Positions 1 through 8,212 of a DNA stretch of 64,000 nucleotides are shown piece after piece (within the stretch, counting starts at the first letter, position 1; the number at the start of each line of letters is the position of its first letter). This DNA comes from Sulfobacillus thermosulfidooxidans. Lineage in GTDB: Bacteria; Bacillota; Sulfobacillia; Sulfobacillales; Sulfobacillaceae. The notes under the pieces are model-generated. The model ran no database searches and was not told the DNA's origin. It saw nothing but the letters and a program-made list of their open reading frames with translations. The stretch lies in NCBI RefSeq assembly GCF_001280565.1, contig NZ_LGRO01000001.1, forward strand, positions 2,666,001 to 2,730,000, written 5' to 3'. A program made the position numbers and the translations under genes.

Positions 1-43
1 AACCATGGTCATGTACGGTAATTTTCGCTAAGAAGGGAAACCG

Positions 44-1267
44 ATGGAAAAACTCCTTGATGATACGCAGAGTTTTTTAGGCAAGGTGGAACCCAAATGG
101 TATCTTCTTTGGGCTATGTTATCGCAAACCGGAATGACATTCGTGCAGCAAGGTGTCATTGTCCTAGGATTTTTCTTGGCGACAAAATACGCCTTAAATT
201 TTCAACAAATTGGTTTTATTACGTCGGCTATGAGTTTGGGCGTAATGACCAGCATGGTGTTTATGGGCATTCTTGCCGATACGTGGGGTCCGAAACGGTT
301 GTTGTTCCGCGCAACATGGGTCATGGCCTTATTGGCGTTGGGATTACGCTGGGTCCAAGGCTTTGTGCTAGTCTTGGTGTGCTTCTTTTTACTGGGAATG
401 AGCTTGTCTGCTGTGCCGATGTCAGGCAGTAAAGCCATTTTCACCGCTTTTCAGGACCGCGACCGGGGAATGCCTATGGGCATTCGGCAAACCGGAGTGC
501 CTTTAGGGGCTGCGCTAGCCGCAGTGATATTACCGGTTATCGTGATACATTTCGGATTATCTGCGGTGTATTTGTTATTTATGGCAGAACTTGTGTTATT
601 CAATGGGATCTTTAGCGCAGTGATACCTAACATTAAATCATCGGTGCGGGAAACACCTAAGCACTCCTCTTCTTTTCGTCCATTGAAATGGCCTGCCATC
701 GTTTCCTTTCTGATGGTGGCGGGGCAATATTTTTTGGTGACGTTCACCTTGGAGTATCTCCATGATGAGCGTCATCTGACCTTAGGGCAATCTGGTTGGG
801 CTTTGGCCATGGCCCAAATTGGGGGAGGATTGGGCCGCATTCTTTTTGGTCGAATCAGTGACCGGTTAAAGGGGAACCGTCCACGGGTGATATCTTTCAC
901 TGGAATTTTAGGGAGTGGCATGATCGCAGTGATTTTGCTCTTACCGGCTCATGTTCCCTATTGGCTCATCGTGGGAGTTTGGTTTTTGACGGGAATGGGA
1001 ACGATTGGATGGAATGCCTTGTCTTTGACCTGGGCAGCGGAATCTGTCGCCTCTCAGCAAGCGGGTTTTGCCATGGGACTCGTTGGCACGATCATATTTT
1101 TGGGTTCGGCTATTTTTCCGCCGCTACTAGGATCCTTAATTGACTGGACCAAACATTTCGCGGGAGCATGGGCGACATTGATGGCTATTTTACTGCTGGC
1201 CAGTGCCGTTGCTTGGCATGCGGGAAGACAAAATGGAACGCATTCTCAGGCCTCGAATATTTCTTGA
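44..1267 (+). CDS. MFS transporter
   Basis: A 407-residue integral membrane protein with about twelve hydrophobic segments, the usual size of a major facilitator superfamily carrier. The loop after the second membrane segment reads GILADTWGPKR, the classic MFS signature, and a second copy, GRISDRLKGNR, follows the seventh segment, marking two six-helix halves. It should move a small solute across the cytoplasmic membrane by ion coupling; the substrate cannot be read from the sequence. A GAAGGGA ribosome site lies just upstream of the ATG. No co-directional partner is close: the next gene starts about 220 bases downstream. The family call is firm, the substrate unknown. Confidence 0.85.
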   Translation: MEKLLDDTQSFLGKVEPKWYLLWAMLSQTGMTFVQQGVIVLGFFLATKYALNFQQIGFITSAMSLGVMTSMVFMGILADTWGPKRLLFRATWVMALLALGLRWVQGFVLVLVCFFLLGMSLSAVPMSGSKAIFTAFQDRDRGMPMGIRQTGVPLGAALAAVILPVIVIHFGLSAVYLLFMAELVLFNGIFSAVIPNIKSSVRETPKHSSSFRPLKWPAIVSFLMVAGQYFLVTFTLEYLHDERHLTLGQSGWALAMAQIGGGLGRILFGRISDRLKGNRPRVISFTGILGSGMIAVILLLPAHVPYWLIVGVWFLTGMGTIGWNALSLTWAAESVASQQAGFAMGLVGTIIFLGSAIFPPLLGSLIDWTKHFAGAWATLMAILLLASAVAWHAGRQNGTHSQASNIS

Positions 1268-1487
1268 CGAGCTTGCCAATAAGGGCATAGGATGCTGCAA
1301 GATTTGCACGAATCTTTTAACCTAAGCGTTTTGTCTATAACTTAAGGCATTCCCACTGTGCAGAATGTCCTTCTAGGATGTTTTGATAGATGAAAATGCT
1401 GTAGAGCCAATAAGGCAGTAAAAAATAAAGATCACAGATCTCAGGGATACCAGAGATAATGATACAGCAGCTGGAGAAGGTAAAGGA
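1268..1487. other. Intergenic region, no gene seen
   Basis: This 220-base spacer has no credible coding frame. A weak AT-rich hairpin (arms 1299-1304 and 1311-1316, followed by two T) may end the MFS transcript, but it is too short to call as a terminator. I see no clear promoter for the oxidoreductase gene downstream. Confidence 0.4.
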
Positions 1488-2474
1488 GTGAATGGTTCAA
1501 TGATTCGTTGGGGAATTCTTGGAACCGCTGAGATTGTAAAGAGTGCGTTTTTACCCGCGCTGCATGAAACTGGAAATGGCGTGGCATGGCATATTGGCAG
1601 TCGGGATTTAGCACGGGCAGAACAGTTTGCCAAGGACTATAATGTGACTCGTGCGAGTGGCAGTTACCAGGCTGTTTTAGATGACGATCAGGTAGATGCC
1701 ATTTACATACCCTTACCCAATCACTTGCATTATGAATGGACATTAAAAGCTTTAGAAACGGGTAAAGCCATTTTATGCGAAAAACCGCTAACCGGGTCGC
1801 TAGCCCAAACCCAAGAGATTATCGAACGGGCACAACAGCGGCACGCTTTATTATGGGAGGCTTATGCATTTCAATTCCAGCCTCAGTGGCAACGAGTAGA
1901 AGAACTGATTCACCAAGGAGCGATTGGCGCTCCCCAAGAGATTCATGGAACCTTTAATACCGTGCTGGCACGACCGGATGATGTTCGGTGGGTAAAAACT
2001 TTTGACGGTGGTGCCTTCAATGATTTAGGTTGTTATCCTGTACACATTACCTCACTCCTATTGAAGAACACACCGAATCATATCATTGCCCAAGCCTTGA
2101 TGAAGGGCGAAGTAGACGGCGCTATGTGGGGAATCTTGACCTATCCTGGTCAAATACAGCTGATGATGAATGTGTCCTTTTTCCGCCGTTATGACACGTT
2201 TACCCGTTTTGTTGGAACTGAAGGGGAAATACGGATTACGAAAATGTATCATCCCGGTGCACGCGACGCTATCGAATGGCGGCAAGGGAATCGGGTTATC
2301 TATGAATACCCGATGAAGGGACAATTGCCTTTTACAGATATGCTTTCCCACATTCATCAAGTCATTCGCCAAGAATGTCAACCGGTTCAATTGGTGGCAG
2401 ACGTTGGCTTACCGACTGCACAAACCATGGAACGCGTGCGTCGTTCATGGCAAGAACTGTCCACTTTGGCATGA
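1488..2474 (+). CDS. Gfo/Idh/MocA family NAD(P)-dependent oxidoreductase
   Basis: A 328-residue sugar-type dehydrogenase. It opens with a Rossmann fold (WGILGTAEI) and carries the family's catalytic EKP motif (CEKPLTGS) near residue 98, followed by the substrate-binding domain with GGAFNDLGCYPVH. Members oxidise or reduce sugars, inositols and related polyols with bound NAD(P). The substrate is not evident. The start is uncertain: GTG at 1488 follows GGAGAAGG by 7 bases, while ATG at 1500 follows AAGGAG by about 11 bases and would remove four residues. It stands alone and converges on a glycosyltransferase gene. Confidence 0.85.
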   Translation: MNGSMIRWGILGTAEIVKSAFLPALHETGNGVAWHIGSRDLARAEQFAKDYNVTRASGSYQAVLDDDQVDAIYIPLPNHLHYEWTLKALETGKAILCEKPLTGSLAQTQEIIERAQQRHALLWEAYAFQFQPQWQRVEELIHQGAIGAPQEIHGTFNTVLARPDDVRWVKTFDGGAFNDLGCYPVHITSLLLKNTPNHIIAQALMKGEVDGAMWGILTYPGQIQLMMNVSFFRRYDTFTRFVGTEGEIRITKMYHPGARDAIEWRQGNRVIYEYPMKGQLPFTDMLSHIHQVIRQECQPVQLVADVGLPTAQTMERVRRSWQELSTLA

Positions 2475-2500
2475 GCATTTAATGATCATGCCTTATCTTA

Positions 2501-3412
2501 TTAACAGAGAAGACTGACCCGAGGGCCCGCATCCCGATCTCTTTTGGCTTGATGGTACCCTTGCCAAAAGGCCCGATGACGTTCGGAAAAATAACCGCGC
2601 TTTAGGCTGGCTTTAATTACCCGAGAGGCATAAAGTCTGGCGATCCAAAGAAATTGTTGGCCCATTGGGAGATTAAATAAGGCAAACCGCCAGTCATTGA
2701 GCATGATATCGGATTCGACAGCAATCGATTCGTCACGGGTACCTCCACTAGGTGCCGACAAGTGGTAAAGCCAGGCTTTGTGATTAAACCAAATCGCATA
2801 GCCGGCTTTTCTAATTCGAAAAGAAATATCGGTATCTTCACGAAACGCAGACCTGGTATAGCGTTCATCGAATCCACCGACATGCAGTAAGACCCTTTTG
2901 CGAAATGCCATGTTGCAGCCCCGGACACTATAGGCAGGAGCGGAAAAATCGGACCCGAAACCGGGTTCGCGCATTCCACAATATCCCATCCATCCGATGT
3001 GACGGTGAACCGCTAACGGCTGTTTTCCCGGTTCTAGGACTCTTCCGGCTGCGGCTCCCACATGGGGATTTTCTAAGAAAAGATTGACATGACAATGAAG
3101 AAATTGTTGGTCGGGAATTCGCACATCGTCATCAACAAAGATGATGAGATCTCCCCGGCTCTTGGTGATGCCCACATTACGGGCTCGGGTCAGACCAGGT
3201 TTTGGCGTTTGAATCCAGCGGATTGCGTGATTTTTATGCCATGTTTCCAGCAGGTCATGGACGTCACGACTATGGTATGGATCTTGATCAATGACCAAGA
3301 TTTCAAAAGATGGATAATCTAAATGAAGTAAATCGGTGATGGTGTTAATCAAACTGTCATCCCGGTGATAGGTTGCAATAATTATCGATACAAAAGGCAA
3401 GGATTCCATCAT
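2501..3412 (-). CDS. Family 2 glycosyltransferase
   Basis: A 303-residue GT-A fold enzyme. The N-terminus (FVSIIIATYHRDDSL) is the nucleotide-binding strand of GT2 enzymes. FVDDDVRIP carries the metal-binding DxD near residue 93, and FREDTDISFRIR carries the ED motif associated with the catalytic base. It should add a sugar from a nucleotide donor to a surface glycan or lipid-linked acceptor at the cytoplasmic face; donor and acceptor are unknown. No membrane segment is obvious. It lies downstream of, and on the same strand as, the TetR-type regulator gene, with a 54-base gap, so the two may be co-transcribed. Confidence 0.85.
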   Translation of the reverse strand: MMESLPFVSIIIATYHRDDSLINTITDLLHLDYPSFEILVIDQDPYHSRDVHDLLETWHKNHAIRWIQTPKPGLTRARNVGITKSRGDLIIFVDDDVRIPDQQFLHCHVNLFLENPHVGAAAGRVLEPGKQPLAVHRHIGWMGYCGMREPGFGSDFSAPAYSVRGCNMAFRKRVLLHVGGFDERYTRSAFREDTDISFRIRKAGYAIWFNHKAWLYHLSAPSGGTRDESIAVESDIMLNDWRFALFNLPMGQQFLWIARLYASRVIKASLKRGYFSERHRAFWQGYHQAKRDRDAGPRVSLLC

Positions 3413-3466
3413 CCTGGTTTCACACCTTACTATTTAATAGGGAATGGGCGTTTTCAAAAAAATCTT

Positions 3467-4087
3467 TCACGGTGATGGAAGTTCTGGCAGAGGGGTTAAT
3501 AGAGCGAGGAGATTGTGCGTGACATCATGGGCCGACCATGGCAGGATGCCTTCGACATGCCACCGCGTGACTAAAGCAAACAAGAGGCCAAGGCAGGTTT
3601 GTCCTAAAAATTCTGCAGGCAAATCGTGGCGAAAATGCCCAGCATCTTGTCCTTCTTTGATAATATGGGTCATTTGTCCACTCATCACGGTCGTTAACTG
3701 CTCATGTAATAACGCCCGAACTTCGGTATGCCTATCGGTATGTGCGAGCATTTGAAACAGTATCGCACGATTGAGAGGGTCGTGATAAACAGAAAAATAT
3801 TTCTCGACTACGGCTGCAATGGCTTGTGGTGAAGTGACCGTATCCGAATGGGGCGATCTTGTCGTTAAGACCTCTTGCACTTGCCCTAAAGGAGATGCAC
3901 TTTTGATGACTTCTAAAAAAAGGCTCTCTTTATCCTTGAAATACCAAAAAATAAGGCTTGTGGTTGAGATCCCGGCTGCCGACGCAATTTCCTTAATGGA
4001 TGCTTGAAATCCCTTCTGGGCAAATACCCTTTGGGCACCTTTTAGGATTTGGGCTTTAGTGTGCAGATCTTTGGCCACGGTTGACAA
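3467..4087 (-). CDS. TetR/AcrR family transcriptional regulator
   Basis: A 206-residue regulator with an N-terminal helix-turn-helix of TetR type (QRVFAQKGFQASIKEIASAAGIS, residues about 19-41; the recognition helix ends in SLIFWYFKDKESLF). The C-terminal ligand domain is divergent, so the ligand is unknown. The start is unclear: TTG at 4087 sits only about 3 bases after GGGAGGG, while GTG at 4078 has a 12-base spacing. A perfect 17-base inverted repeat lies 40 bases upstream and is the likely autoregulatory operator. The glycosyltransferase downstream (2501-3412) may be a target, but this is inferred only from position. Confidence 0.85.
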   Translation of the reverse strand: MSTVAKDLHTKAQILKGAQRVFAQKGFQASIKEIASAAGISTTSLIFWYFKDKESLFLEVIKSASPLGQVQEVLTTRSPHSDTVTSPQAIAAVVEKYFSVYHDPLNRAILFQMLAHTDRHTEVRALLHEQLTTVMSGQMTHIIKEGQDAGHFRHDLPAEFLGQTCLGLLFALVTRWHVEGILPWSAHDVTHNLLALLTPLPELPSP

Positions 4088-4126
4088 TAACCCTCCCTAC
4101 TGAGATTTGTCACGCGAATGTCATAT

Positions 4127-4143
4127 ACAATCACGTTGATTGT
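4127..4143. promoter_or_regulatory. Candidate TetR operator (perfect inverted repeat)
   Basis: ACAATCA-CGT-TGATTGT has perfect 7-base arms around a 3-base centre. It lies 40 bases upstream of the TetR-type gene, where an autoregulatory operator is expected. The size fits TetR-family sites. Binding by this protein is inferred. Confidence 0.5.
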
Positions 4144-4343
4144 CTTAATTATCCGCTCGTTCTGGTCGTGATCTAACCCCATGTCATTGATCGTTCCGAC
4201 GCAATAATAGGTTACTCGGGCATTATACCAAAGCTCGTACCCCAGATTGTTGTGGTTAAGATAATCCTTTATGGTACGATGCACTGCATGACCGTGTTTC
4301 AATGATGTGAGTTTTCCAAGCATCTCGTCTCCGGCTAATCTGC

Positions 4344-5234
4344 TTAAACAATGTGATTTTTCCGGTGACGTCGGCGGAATTGTCGAGCTGCATTGACGGC
4401 AATTGGATCTCGAACAAGATAATGTAAGCCCTTTACGAAGTCATGAAGGTTTTTTGATCGTAATCCCTGCACAATATGATCCCAGCCGATGCGCCCTTTA
4501 TAGAGGCGTTGATCCCATGTTGTCAGTTGTAAACGGGGGAACCAGTGTTCAACGATGTATTCTTCGCTTTGGGCCATAATATCTTTGCGGTGATGGGCTC
4601 CGTCGGCATGATCATAATAATCGAGAAGTACTTCATGGGTATAAGCGGCTTGATAGCCTTGGGATAATATGGATAACCACAAAAGCCAATCATCTGCGAC
4701 GGGGTAAGGAAGGAAAGGAAGGTCTATGTTCCAATTTAATTTTTCTAATGCATCGCGGCGGATCAAGACTTGACTCGGTGAAATCAGCTGATTAGCCACC
4801 TTTAAGTCGGCGAACAACAAATTGGGCCGGCGATCGCGGTATAGAACATAGTTACCGTGGGTATTAAAGATGCGCGCATTACAGGCAGCAAATCCCAAGG
4901 TCTCATCTTGCATGAGGATAGCCGCGAGATGAGACAAAAATTTTGGATGCCATGCATCATCCTGGTCCAAGAACGCACAAAATTCTGTGGTATTTGGAAG
5001 TTGAGAGAATCCAACCCAGCGTGCATAAAATACGCCGTGATTTTCCGGTAATTTCACATAGTGAACAGGATAGGCGGCAATAAGGTTTTCTACATTTTCT
5101 GGTTCCGGGGTACCATCTTCAATAACAAAGACAGTTAAATGGCCCGAAACTCCATCTTGCGCAAAGACGCTGTCTAATGCCCGCTGGATGAATGACCGGC
5201 CAAAATAGACAGGAATAACGATGCCAAAATTCAT
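4344..5234 (-). CDS. Family 2 glycosyltransferase
   Basis: A 296-residue GT-A enzyme beginning MNFGIVIPVYFGRSF, the first strand of the GT2 fold. FLDQDDAWHP supplies the DxD metal-binding motif, and a region with WLLWLSILSQG follows, as in rhamnosyl- and galactosyl-type GT2 enzymes. I prefer the ATG at 5234 because GGAG precedes it by 8 bases and the family normally starts at this strand. The frame stays open to a GTG at 5351, but that codon has no ribosome site and would add 39 residues with no match to the fold. It is separated from the TetR gene by a 256-base spacer. Sugar donor unknown. Confidence 0.83.
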   Translation of the reverse strand: MNFGIVIPVYFGRSFIQRALDSVFAQDGVSGHLTVFVIEDGTPEPENVENLIAAYPVHYVKLPENHGVFYARWVGFSQLPNTTEFCAFLDQDDAWHPKFLSHLAAILMQDETLGFAACNARIFNTHGNYVLYRDRRPNLLFADLKVANQLISPSQVLIRRDALEKLNWNIDLPFLPYPVADDWLLWLSILSQGYQAAYTHEVLLDYYDHADGAHHRKDIMAQSEEYIVEHWFPRLQLTTWDQRLYKGRIGWDHIVQGLRSKNLHDFVKGLHYLVRDPIAVNAARQFRRRHRKNHIV

Positions 5235-5459
5235 GAATTCACTCCATAACTGGTTTTCCAGGGTAATTCCTGGGCAGTAGGGAGAGATGGCTCTATGGGC
5301 TGCACCGTTATAATGTAAGACGCTTGGATGTTGGTGCACCAAACTCTCCACTTTAGGAAGGTAACTGAGCTTTTAACAGATAAAATGGAGGCCCAGTCAA
5401 TCGTCTTATCTTCCCCCTGACATTAGCTGGCAATATTATTTGTCTGTTGATAGGATGCG

Positions 5460-5903
5460 TCAATCTCGCTGCAGATTTTGTGTATCCGAAACGTGCTGTA
5501 AAAATCGTTGTAAGGCCCGGGTGAATTCGACACGTTCCTCAGGATTCATCCGTTTTATTCCTATTGCTGCGGGACTATCTAAGAAAAAGTCCAGGTGGGA
5601 AAGCATGTCTTCAGCTTCCCTAGTTAACGTCAAAACAATCCGGCGCCGATCGTGTTTGTCATTTTGTCTTTTGACCCAATTTTCTGTTTCCAAACGTTCG
5701 ATCATGCGGGTAAGTGACGTGGCTCGAATTCCTAAGGACTTGGCTAATTCTCCGGCTGTTTGTTCACCGGAGCGTAATTGAAACAAACAACGGATTTGCG
5801 CTAAACTCAGTCCATATTCGGTGCGCAGTTCATTTAATAGGGGTTCTGCGGTTAGTACAGCATCAAAAAACGCACGTAAAGCGGCTTTTACATCGTCTTC
5901 CAC
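5460..5903 (-). CDS. MarR family transcriptional regulator
   Basis: A 147-residue winged-helix regulator. The central segment shows the MarR DNA-binding core (LAKSLGIRATSLTRMIERLE, then wing residues KRQNDKHDRRRIVLTLT around 78-95). MarR proteins bind short palindromes as dimers and often respond to small phenolic ligands. Start is GTG at 5903, 8 bases after AAGGAG. The gene is divergent from the lytic transglycosylase gene at 6162 across a 258-base spacer, so it may regulate that gene or itself, but I see no convincing palindrome there. Target and ligand are unknown. Confidence 0.85.
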   Translation of the reverse strand: MEDDVKAALRAFFDAVLTAEPLLNELRTEYGLSLAQIRCLFQLRSGEQTAGELAKSLGIRATSLTRMIERLETENWVKRQNDKHDRRRIVLTLTREAEDMLSHLDFFLDSPAAIGIKRMNPEERVEFTRALQRFLQHVSDTQNLQRD

Positions 5904-6161
5904 GGTCTAGTCTCCTTAGCGTTATCACTCGTCATTTCGACCCAAGGCCGAGTATTCTCTTTGTCCTATTATGTTTTGACAAAATCCGACGGCAATACCA
6001 GAAAAACCTGGAATATCATCGATATCCTAGCAGTTTAGCAGGAAAAAGAGCATGTATCGCGAATATATTATGGCAGTGTGGCAGTGCGCAAGAAAGAATT
6101 TAGGCAGGATTCGATTTTTTTCTGCGGACTGCCGATAGAAGAAGGAGGGGTTTTTGGACGC

Positions 6162-7481
6162 ATGCGAGGCAAAATCGCCTTGGCGCTGACAGGAGCTAGT
6201 CTTCTTGTATTCGCTGGACCGGTCGTGATGACCTACGGGGCTTCGCTCCAACAGTTGCAACAAGAAGAAGCCCAAGCACAGGCTCAGCTAGCGGCGGAAC
6301 AGAGTCAGTACCAACAAACCCAAGCTGCTATCGATCAGGCGCAGCAAAAGATTAGTTCTCTTAATCAAAAATTGGCGCAAGATCAAGCGATGGTCGGATC
6401 CGCCAATCAACAAATTGCCTCAACCCAGGCGCGGATGCAGCAAACCCAAGCCTTATTAAGTAGTACCGAGGCACAACTGAATGCAACGCAAAACGAGTTG
6501 AATGCTACAGAGGCCAATTATCAAAAAACTGAGGCCTTAATTCAACAAACGCAAGCGAGTTTAATTCAGGAAAGCAAACTGTTAAATGGGCAATTACAGT
6601 TAATCGAAGAGCGCGGATCCATCGGATACTTGGATGTTCTATTAGGTGCCCATTCCTTTACCGATTTTGTCAGTCGTCTGTCTTTATTGGGCCAGATTGC
6701 GGGACAAGCGGCTGCAGAGGTTAATGTGATTAAAGAAGAAGAAGCGCAAGAAGCCAAAGAAAAAGCTAGCTTAAAAGCGGAGGCGACATTGCTTTCGGAA
6801 ACGCGTGCTTCGCTGGCAGCGCACCAAGCCTTATTACAACAAGAACAAAACATGTTGGCGCAAGAAGAAAGCCAGGCCATTGCTCTACATAATCAAGCCA
6901 TCAGTGCCGCTCAAAATGCCGCAAGCACATTGGCTCAACAAAAACAAGTCGAAGCAACATTAAAAAATCAGCAGGCCCAGATCCAACAAAATATGGCGCA
7001 ATTGGGTTCAAAAATTAACCAAATTGCTTCGCAAATCCAATCATTGTTAGGGCAATTTTCTCAAGGTACCTTATCCCGAAGAGCTTTATACAACGCCATG
7101 TTGCCCCTCGTTACTCCCATTGCTGAACAAGATAATCTACCTCCCGCCTTAGTGATTGCAGTAATTACGGAAGAATCGGGCGGTAATGCGCATGCCGTGA
7201 GTGTTACCGGAGCTATCGGTCTGATGCAGTTGGAGCCTGGAACTGCAGAAGTTCTAGGAATTCCTCCCAGTGAACTCTATAATCCCCAACAAAATCTGAT
7301 AGCAGGATGCTTATATCTCCGTGATATGTTAAATATGTTTGGAGGTAACTTATCTTTAGCCTTATCAGCGTATAATGCCGGTCCTGGTGCCGTTCAAGCG
7401 TATGGGGATCAAGTCGTTCCAGCTACTCAAGGTTACGTTGCCAATGTGGAAGCGTTATATGCTTTGTATAGCCAGTGGTAA
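6162..7481 (+). CDS. Secreted coiled-coil protein with C-terminal lytic transglycosylase domain
   Basis: A 439-residue exported cell-wall enzyme. The ATG at 6162 gives a good signal peptide (MRGKIALALTGASLLVFAGP). AGGAGG lies 13 bases upstream; the frame is open 28 codons further up without a signal. Residues about 25-300 are a long Gln/Ala-rich coiled coil, like the PcsB/EnvC/CwlO N-terminal domains. Residues about 320-439 are an SLT goosegg domain: ITEESGG with catalytic Glu338, then GLMQLEPGTA and SAYNAGPGAV. It should cleave the MurNAc-GlcNAc bond of peptidoglycan. Joining a PcsB-like coil to an SLT domain, rather than to a CHAP or NlpC domain, is less usual. A strong terminator follows the stop codon. 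Confidence 0.85.
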   Translation: MRGKIALALTGASLLVFAGPVVMTYGASLQQLQQEEAQAQAQLAAEQSQYQQTQAAIDQAQQKISSLNQKLAQDQAMVGSANQQIASTQARMQQTQALLSSTEAQLNATQNELNATEANYQKTEALIQQTQASLIQESKLLNGQLQLIEERGSIGYLDVLLGAHSFTDFVSRLSLLGQIAGQAAAEVNVIKEEEAQEAKEKASLKAEATLLSETRASLAAHQALLQQEQNMLAQEESQAIALHNQAISAAQNAASTLAQQKQVEATLKNQQAQIQQNMAQLGSKINQIASQIQSLLGQFSQGTLSRRALYNAMLPLVTPIAEQDNLPPALVIAVITEESGGNAHAVSVTGAIGLMQLEPGTAEVLGIPPSELYNPQQNLIAGCLYLRDMLNMFGGNLSLALSAYNAGPGAVQAYGDQVVPATQGYVANVEALYALYSQW

Positions 7482-7495
7482 TGACCAGTGATCGC

Positions 7496-7522
7496 AAAAA
7501 TCCCGCAGCTAGCGGGATTTTT
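7496..7522. terminator. Bidirectional intrinsic terminator
   Basis: A perfect 11-base stem, AAAAATCCCGC and GCGGGATTTTT, around an AGCTA loop, with A and T runs on both sides so that it can work in either direction. It serves the transglycosylase gene on the plus strand, and its right arm overlaps the last codons of the convergent membrane-protein gene ending at 7509. Confidence 0.9.
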
Positions 7523-8039
7523 CCATGTCTGGATTGGGCTGCTGTGATGCCTGATGGCGCCTCCATATCAGGATGGCTAAAATGATCCCCATGATGAAGG
7601 CCCACCAGGGATTTCCCCAAAACGCGGCAATCATGCCTACGCCAGCAATTACGGAAATCCACGAACTGGGCCGGGAATGTCTGGGGTCCATCGCCACAAT
7701 AAAGAGAGCAAGCACGAATAGAGAGGCTGGTATTCTGTAAAATAAACTACTAGCATGGGGTCCCAAATGGGTAGAAAAAATGATGGTGTCGACGGTAATG
7801 TAAAGGCCAGAGAATGCCGCCATTAACCATGGCAACCACGATTTCTGACGAAAAATTCGTCCAAGGATGAGATATAACACGGCCACACTCAACGGGGGCA
7901 GCCATACCCCCCAGGCCGCAGGCCATGAACGGAAAAACGGAAAGATGGGCACCATGGGAGAAAGGTAAGGACGGACAAGAGCAGATTCCAGCCACAAAGC
8001 GGCCAGAAGAAGCCAAGGGAGACGTTGTTTCCAAAACAC
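7509..8039 (-). CDS. Hypothetical multi-pass membrane protein
   Basis: A 176-residue protein with about five or six hydrophobic segments and a short charged tail (RRHQASQQPNPDMEKSR). I do not recognise the family. The preferred start is GTG at 8039, which lies 8 bases after AGGAG; an in-frame TTG at 8060 has the ribosome site inside the frame and is less likely. Hydrophobic stretches include LPWLLLAALWLESALV near the N-terminus and WWAFIMGIILAILIW near the C-terminus. It is divergent from ftsH. No catalytic motif is visible. Confidence 0.65.
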   Translation of the reverse strand: MFWKQRLPWLLLAALWLESALVRPYLSPMVPIFPFFRSWPAAWGVWLPPLSVAVLYLILGRIFRQKSWLPWLMAAFSGLYITVDTIIFSTHLGPHASSLFYRIPASLFVLALFIVAMDPRHSRPSSWISVIAGVGMIAAFWGNPWWAFIMGIILAILIWRRHQASQQPNPDMEKSR

Positions 8040-8212
8040 TATCGTTTCTCCTTTCACCAAATTTTGGTATGAGTATGCCCGTTTTAGAGCAAAACTAGCC
8101 CGAGAGCTAGAACCTATAGCGCAATCTTGACGAAAAGTGCTATTGTAATGTATCAGGCAAAAATTTTTTATTTTTATTTACGGAGCATTAGCTTCACAGC
8201 GGAGGGGATCCG

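Noticed and set aside
2-31. Short in-frame stretch ending in TAA at the window edge, possible tail of an upstream gene
   Set aside because: Only about nine codons are visible, too few to support a call.
1299-1318. AAGATT/AATCTT hairpin after the MFS gene
   Set aside because: Six AT-rich pairs and two T are too weak for a terminator call.
4042-4323. 93-codon frame on the minus strand across the TetR promoter
   Set aside because: It overlaps the TetR gene in another frame and contains the operator palindrome; no ribosome site or family signal.
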